Below are positions 50,871-64,000 of a stretch of DNA of 64,000 bases, piece by piece (position 1 is the first letter of the stretch; every line of letters begins with the position of its first letter). The DNA is from Xiphias gladius (Eukaryota > Chordata > Actinopteri > Istiophoriformes > Xiphiidae). Made by a program: the position numbers and the translations under genes. The stretch covers positions 2,109,501-2,173,500 of the forward strand of contig NC_053411.1 in assembly GCF_016859285.1 (NCBI RefSeq), in the 5' to 3' direction. The notes under the pieces are model-generated. The model searched no databases. It was given only the letters and a program-made list of their open reading frames with translations, and was not told the DNA's origin.

Positions 50871-52916
50871 TGTGTACTTTTTATGTGATACATAACTTTG
50901 TAGAAAAATTACATAATCCCAGTACAAATTGGTGCTGTGTATGCTTTACTTTCTGCCCATTCATCTCACTGCCAGCCACTGTGTAGGTTTTCAAACTAAA
51001 ACTAGGAGGTGACAAAGATATTTTCAGTTCCTACATATATGGGCTTAAACTTGAATTTCAAAACTGTCCTCAGAAATCAAATAACTCTTGTGGAAGGCAA
51101 GTCTAAAAAGATAAGAATTTTTGTGAATTCTTCACTTGAAAAATATTTTTGGACTAGGACAAAACATATGCAGCCACTGAAAAAACAAAGAAATATAGCC
51201 AATTCAGGTTCTGTGCCAAAAAAGCTCATCCACAAGTAGCTTAATAACTCATCTGTACATCATACAGAATATTTATTGTATTTCCTCAAAATACACTAGA
51301 AACCATAAGACAGAACACAGGGCAAGAAAACCCTTTAAGGTCATTTGGAAAGGACCCCCCCCCCCCCCCACAGTTTGCCATCCTGAACTTTAGTTTATCA
51401 GACTGGCAAAAGTGTCCTCTGTTACAAATCAAACAAAGGCTTTCTCCTTGGAAAATTAATGCTGAGCTTTGATTTAACAATTCAAACCCTCCCAAAAATA
51501 AATAAACCATCTCATTTTTTTCTTACACCCGTAACAGTACCTGTCAGTCAAAATTCCCCCCCCCCCACTGGATTTACCCATAACATTTCTTCACACATCT
51601 GAGAAATGCAGAACGCAGGCAAGAGTTGTGTCTTCACTTGTCTGACATCATAAAGGGAGTTAGTTCTCCCTTCCCTCCTACAGGGATGGGTCTGCTCTAC
51701 AAATCAATTTTCCCCAATGGCAAAGATATAATGATTTCATTTAAATCATATTCTGTAGACAAAAGTTAGTAGTATCCTAAACCAAGTGAATCTATTAACT
51801 ATGCTTTTGGCATGTACCACTGGCCCTGTAGCAGAAAATGAGCCAACACAACAAAGCTTTCCTTAAGTTGCAGCTGATGAGCAGATCAGCAGGAGCTGGA
51901 TTATCATGAGAACTTTCGCTTTAGTGATTTGTGCTCGGCTCAATTCAGTAGCCACTCGTCTTATTCTATACAGCATCAAAGTATGGAAAGAAAAAACTGC
52001 CACATGATGTTGCACTTGAATGAAAGATGTGTGGTGAGTTAAAATGCTCTAAGCTGGAGAAATGATGTGTGTGTGCAATGTAATTCGAATTTTTTATGCA
52101 TGTGGAATACAGATATACGCTTTTCGTCTACTGAGTTTGCAAGTCATATTAAAAATAAATTCCGCAATAGAAATACAACACCTTTTGACACAAGCTTTCT
52201 TTAAAGGGTCACAACCAAAATGATGGCCTTGTGTAGAATTTTTTTCTCATGTTATTGAATATTTAAGCCTCCTCTATTGTCTTGCAAAGGTACCCCACAA
52301 ACGCGTCTCTGGTCTTTGTGGTATTTGCTTGTGTTGGTGACATCGTCAGTAAGCCAAAATGTGTTTGCAAGTGATTGGATAATAGTTCAACCACCTTTTC
52401 TTTTTCAAAAGATGGTTCAGGATCAGGTTAAAGCTCAATCCAGTCCAAGCTCTAATTTTACTTTGAAAATACTACACTAAATGTTGTTATCTAAACCATT
52501 CCCCTTTGTTGACTAGCCAGAACTCCAGCTGGATTCTCACAAAAACTGACTTTACACAGTATTTAGGAGTGCTCCTGTCAGGCTGTTGAAAGAATTTTTT
52601 GCATAATGCAAATTACTGATATACGAATAGCATTTACTAGAACAAAATATACTGCACATTTGCCAACAGAGTCACAGAAATGTATTGTCTCTTTTATGGA
52701 CTGGAGATGTCACCTTCAAACCTGCTGTGGCAGTTTTTTGTTCCTACTGAAATTATTCGGTCTGAGAGTTGATTTTATTTCAAGTCAGTGACATCGAGTG
52801 TGGAGGTGATGCTCAACTGTCACAAAGAATCAAAGATATGCCTGTTGTGAAGTGCTTTAACAAAGTCTCATTCCACTGTTTTTCCTTATTTTTTTGTCAT
52901 TTCACACACGCACGCA

Positions 52917-52988
<72 letters not shown>

Positions 52989-53373
52989 TCAATAAATAAG
53001 ACTTACAATGTTGTAAGGCAATGTTGACCATGCATTTGTCACAATGAACAACAGATCAAGAAACATACATGGTAACAATATGCACATTCATTAAGAGCAA
53101 CACGGTAGCCACTCCCCACTATTTCTTTAATCAAGCGAAGTTTTCAAGGCTTTCCGGGTGATCTCCTGATCGACAGGGCTCATACCCACGACCCCTGGCT
53201 CTGGTTTCTGCAGTGGGACGACCTCTTCATTCAGAAAGCCCAGTCCAACCAGCAGGCTGGACACACAACTGGACCCAGCCACAGTGGGGCTTTTGCATTG
53301 CAATCAAAGTTTATTCAAGAAAAATCAAAAGTCTATGTGGAGACAGAGATCCAGCAGCCAGCTGCTCAGAGCC
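50871..53373 (-). other. mllt3: Probable mllt3 3' UTR and flank
   Basis: No coding sequence was seen. AATAAA signals on the minus strand (TTTATT on plus) occur at 53310-53315, only about 60 nt past the stop, and at 51272-51277, about 2.1 kb past it. MLLT3 mRNAs in other vertebrates have long 3' UTRs, so the distal signal is plausible. The stretch holds two C-runs (51355-51370 and 51556-51566) and a (CACG)n(CA)n microsatellite at 52903-52984. Confidence 0.5.
52903..52984. repeat. (CACG)n(CA)n microsatellite
   Basis: About six ACGC/CACG units run into about 24 CA units. If the long mllt3 3' UTR is used, the mRNA carries the complementary (UG)n tract. Confidence 0.97.
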
Positions 53374-60699
<7,326 letters not shown>

Positions 60700-61596
60700 C
60701 TGTGGGTGACAAAATATATAAGAAAACATTGGAATAAAGGTGTTTTTTTTTGTTTTTTTTTTAAATTATTTCGAATTAAACAATTGAAAACATGCATAAA
60801 GCTGCGGATCATGCTGTGTGGTGGCGTGATCGTGGGATGGTGTAGTGGAGCTTGTGGCTGCAGGAAACTGTAGGTGAGGAACTGCTGCTGGTTTGATCCC
60901 ACTAAGTCTGGGGACACATTAACACTTTACTTTTAAAAGACAAGGTTGTCATTATTCCTTATTACAATTTCTTATTGTAAACAATCCCATGAAAAGACCA
61001 AAACCAACAATGTATTAGTCCATCTCTCAGCACATTCTGACTTCCCTACTCTGTCTCTGGCTCTCAGCCCAAAGCCCACTGATTCATACCGAAGATGCAA
61101 ATGTTTTTTTTTTAAAAAAAGGCTCAGTAATATCCTACGAGGAGTACTGCATTTGTTGGGGACTAGTTACAGCAGCGGATTAATCCACATTTGGTGCTGT
61201 AGTGAATATTTCGGTGTGTGTGAGTCAAAATTGAGCAAAAATAAACTACAGTGCGTATGTTCATGGTAATTAAGGAACATGTCACCCAGCACAACAGTGG
61301 CTCAGTCATGTGTTTTAGTAACTTTTTGACAACAATGGATGTAATCAACGTAAAAGAAAGCAAGAAAAAAAATACAGATTGTTGACAAATTAAAGGAAAA
61401 ACCTGAATAAATGAGTTCTCACACTTTACTTGACGCTGGAAAGCAATTTCCTTCCACACTCTCACACACTCTCTCATGTATCTGAAATCCTAGTCTGCAT
61501 TTCCTTTATTAGGTTTAGTCATTACTTCAGCGATCTGCAGCTTACACTTATTACCATTCATCCATTCTCACCTGAGCGCTGTGAAAGGCAACACAT
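60700..61596 (-). other. mllt3: Upstream mllt3 intron, no exon seen
   Basis: Starts with the acceptor of the acidic exon. I searched the minus strand for the lysine/serine-rich central region and the YEATS domain and saw neither. Confidence 0.6.
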
Positions 61597-62910
61597 ACAA
61601 TGCATTGAGAAAGTATTCAGACCCCTTCAGTTTTTTCATATTTTTTTATGTTGCAAAATATGACATAACATATTATTTAAATTCATTTTTTTCCTCAGTA
61701 ATCTACAATCAATACCCCATAATAACAAAGCAAAAACAGAATATTAGAAATTTTTGCTAATTTATTAAAAAGGAAAAACTGAAAGACCACATTGACATTA
61801 GTATTCAGACCCTTTGCAATGACACCTGAAGTTTAGCTCAAGTGCCTCCCATTTCTCTTGATCATCTTTGAGATGTTTCTATACCTTGACTGGAGTCCAC
61901 CTGTGGTAAATTCAATTGATTGGACATGATTTGAAAAGGCACACACCTGTCTATATAAGGTCTCACAGCTGTCAATGCATATCAGAGCAAAAACCAAGCC
62001 ATGAGATCGACAGACCTGCCTGCAGAGCTCAGAAACGGGATTGTGTCAAGGCACAGATCTGGGGAAGGCTGCAATAAAAGTTCTGATGCACTGAAAGTTC
62101 CCAAGAGCAAAGTGACCTCCATAATTGATGAATAATGGAAGAAGTTTGGAACAACCAGGACTCTAGAGCTGGTCACCTGGCCAAAGTGAGCAACTGGGGG
62201 AGAAGGACCTTGGTAAGAAAAGTGATGAACCCTATGGTCACTCTGGCTGAGTTCCTGAGATCCCTTGTGGAGATGGGTGAAACTTCCAGAAAGATAACCA
62301 TCACTGCAGCACTCCACCGACCTGGGTTTTATGGCAGAATGAACAAGACAGAAGCTTCTCCACAGTGAAAGACACATGAAAGCCCACTTTGAGTGTGCAA
62401 AGACACACCTAAAAGGACTCTCAGACTATGAGAAACAAGATTCTCTGGTCTGATGAAACCAGGTATGAACAGTTGGCCACAATTCTAAGCAATATGTCTG
62501 GAGGAAACCAGGCACCGCTCATCATCTGCCGAATACCATCTGATAAGTGAAGCATGGTGGTGGCAATATCATGCTGTGGGGGTGTTTTTCAGCAGCAGGG
62601 ACAGGGAAACTAGTCAGGGTTGAGGGAAGGTTGAATGGAGCAAAGTACAGAGTTATCCTTAATGAAAACCGTATTTAAAGCGCTCAGGACCTCAGACTGG
62701 GCCGAAAGTTCATTTTCCAATAGGACAATGACCCTAAAGCACACAGCCAAAACAACACAGGGGTGGCTTAGGGACAACTCTGAATTTCCTTGAGTGGCCC
62801 AGTCGGAGCCCTAACATAAATCCAATCAAAAATCTCTAAAGAGACCTGAAAATGGCTCTCGACCGACGGTCCCCATCCAATCCTTGAGAGGATGTGCAAA
62901 GAAAAACCTT
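61597..62910 (+). mobile_element. Tc1-type transposon relic, 3'-truncated
   Basis: Starts 'aatgcattgagaaagtattc' followed by 'agaccccttcag', the well-known end of fish Tc1 elements. Typical internal text follows: 'gattggacatgatttg', 'aaggcacacacctgtctata', 'taaggtctcacagctgtcaa'. The transposase region and much of the right half follow, but no matching right terminus is found and similarity fades near 62910. It sits in an mllt3 intron on the opposite strand. Confidence 0.9.
62001..62905 (+). pseudogene. Tc1 transposase pseudogene
   Basis: Opens with MRSTDLPAELRNGIVSRHRS (helix-turn-helix DNA-binding start) and hits an in-frame TAA after about 45 codons. Later fragments in shifted frames recall the DDE catalytic domain ('SDET' region near 62450, 'GGGNIMLW'-like near 62565). 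Several stops and indels make it non-functional. The C-terminal end, including the last catalytic acidic region, is incomplete. Confidence 0.85.
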
Positions 62911-64000
62911 TTAGCATCTTTTGGTGAATCGTCTACAGATTTACTTTTAACCTCTGCTGTGGACTAATTATTACCCATATTGCAACATTCACATTAAAGC
63001 ATTTTACACAAACTTACACATCAGTAAACACTGCAGCAGCATCAAAAGGTCTCCATTCTTTTCTAGTGGTGGCAATTTGAGACTTTTAAAACATAAACTC
63101 AAAGTATTTTGCCTTGAGTGTACACTCTACCAATCGGCGCCTAGATCTCTGAAGGCATAAGCCTAACATAAACTCACATTTCCACACAGACTCATCACTG
63201 GTCTTGATTACACCAATCTAATAACTTTTCAGCTAGAGAACGTCTTCCCAAGGGTTTAACCTCACTGTGGGTCTTGTCTGTGTCAGGCGCAAACTGAAGT
63301 CCCCCCACCCAAAAAAAAACACCTTTGGTGGTATACCTACCACAGTCTTTTACCTCTAATCTATTGACCAACCACTGACATCAGCATTTAATTTAAGTTA
63401 CATAATCTGTATGAGATTAAAAATACATCAAGTTAAACCGCATTTTAGCTCACTTAACCTTTCTCTTTTCTGTGTACTTCAAACTTATCAATTTATTTAA
63501 GTTGATTGATGATTCAACATCCACTGTGAGGTTTGTATGGCACATACTTCCCAAGCAATGTACCCAGAGTGATCAGCCAGGAGGTCTGTTGCACTTGCAG
63601 TGCGGTCGACACTCCCCAGATACTGAACCCTGACCTTATTCAGGTCTTAGATGTTCACAGCCAAATTGCAGAAAAAATATACACAGTTTATTTATTTATA
63701 ATCAAACACAGACATGGAAAGGCAAAAATAAAAGAAACTTTGCGCTTACCAGTCGTAGTTCTCTTGGGATCCTGTTCGTGACGCCAATTTTAATTGAAAT
63801 CTGTGAGCTGTTTAACTCGAAATGGAATAAGTTTCAGATGACCCAGATGTCATAAGCAGAAGCATTTATTTTAGCTTGGCCAAGGAGTATAGAGATGAGC
63901 AATAAAAGTTAACACCGTGTAATGCCACCCAAATCTGGAGGTTATCTTCCTTGCACAGCCTATTTAAACCCATACAGAACTCACAAAAACTTACATGTCC
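62911..64000. other. No gene seen; probably mllt3 intron
   Basis: No exon or repeat was recognised. ORFs at 63533-63781 have no known motif. Confidence 0.45.

Noticed and set aside
62135..62368. 77-codon plus ORF considered as a gene
   Set aside because: It is a fragment of the broken Tc1 transposase, not an independent protein.
61982..62377. 131-codon minus ORF
   Set aside because: Antisense to the Tc1 transposase relic.
60700..64000. Search for the mllt3 YEATS domain and serine-rich exon
   Set aside because: No minus-strand segment resembles either; they must lie outside the window.

Overview
The window looks like nuclear DNA of a teleost fish, probably a spiny-rayed (percomorph) species. 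The evidence is split vertebrate-type genes with GT/AG introns, AT-rich intergenic DNA, very long CA/GT microsatellites, and interspersed repeats typical of fish genomes: an L2-clade LINE, a Tc1 transposon relic, hAT- and Tc1-type MITEs, and a 5S-rRNA-headed SINE-like unit. There is no bacterial, viral or CRISPR-like content.

Three genes are supported. (1) 19525-19696, minus strand: coding exon 1 of an LRCH-family gene, closest to lrch4. No later exon was found in the 19.5 kb that follow on that strand, so 1-19524 is probably its first intron, filled with repeats. (2) 32979-34294, plus strand: a complete five-exon histone H2A.Z gene (h2az1 type, 128 aa) with a TATA element, inverted CCAAT boxes and two poly(A) signals. 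(3) 53374-60699, minus strand: the last five coding exons of mllt3 (AF9), encoding the acidic linker and the C-terminal ANC1-homology domain that recruits AF4-family proteins, DOT1L and others. The YEATS domain and the serine-rich middle lie beyond the right edge.

Layout: 1-19.5 kb, repeat-rich presumed lrch4 intron. 19.5-20.1 kb, lrch4 start and promoter. 20-32.8 kb, intergenic, with a complete 837-bp hAT MITE, a nested inverted-repeat element and a LINE fragment. 32.8-34.9 kb, h2az1. 35-47.5 kb, intergenic, partly repeats and partly non-repetitive sequence that could be regulatory. 47.6-50.9 kb, a 5'-truncated L2 LINE carrying a nested 5S-headed SINE-like insertion. 51-53.4 kb, probable mllt3 3' UTR and flank. 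53.4-64 kb, mllt3 exons and introns, with a Tc1 relic at 61.6-62.9 kb.

H2A.Z and AF9 both act in chromatin and transcription control and are transcribed towards each other. I see no evidence of co-regulation, and no new multigene system. The more unusual material is the nested transposon architecture, some perfect hairpins, the missing lrch4 exon 2 and an unexplained exon-like ORF near 47.2 kb.
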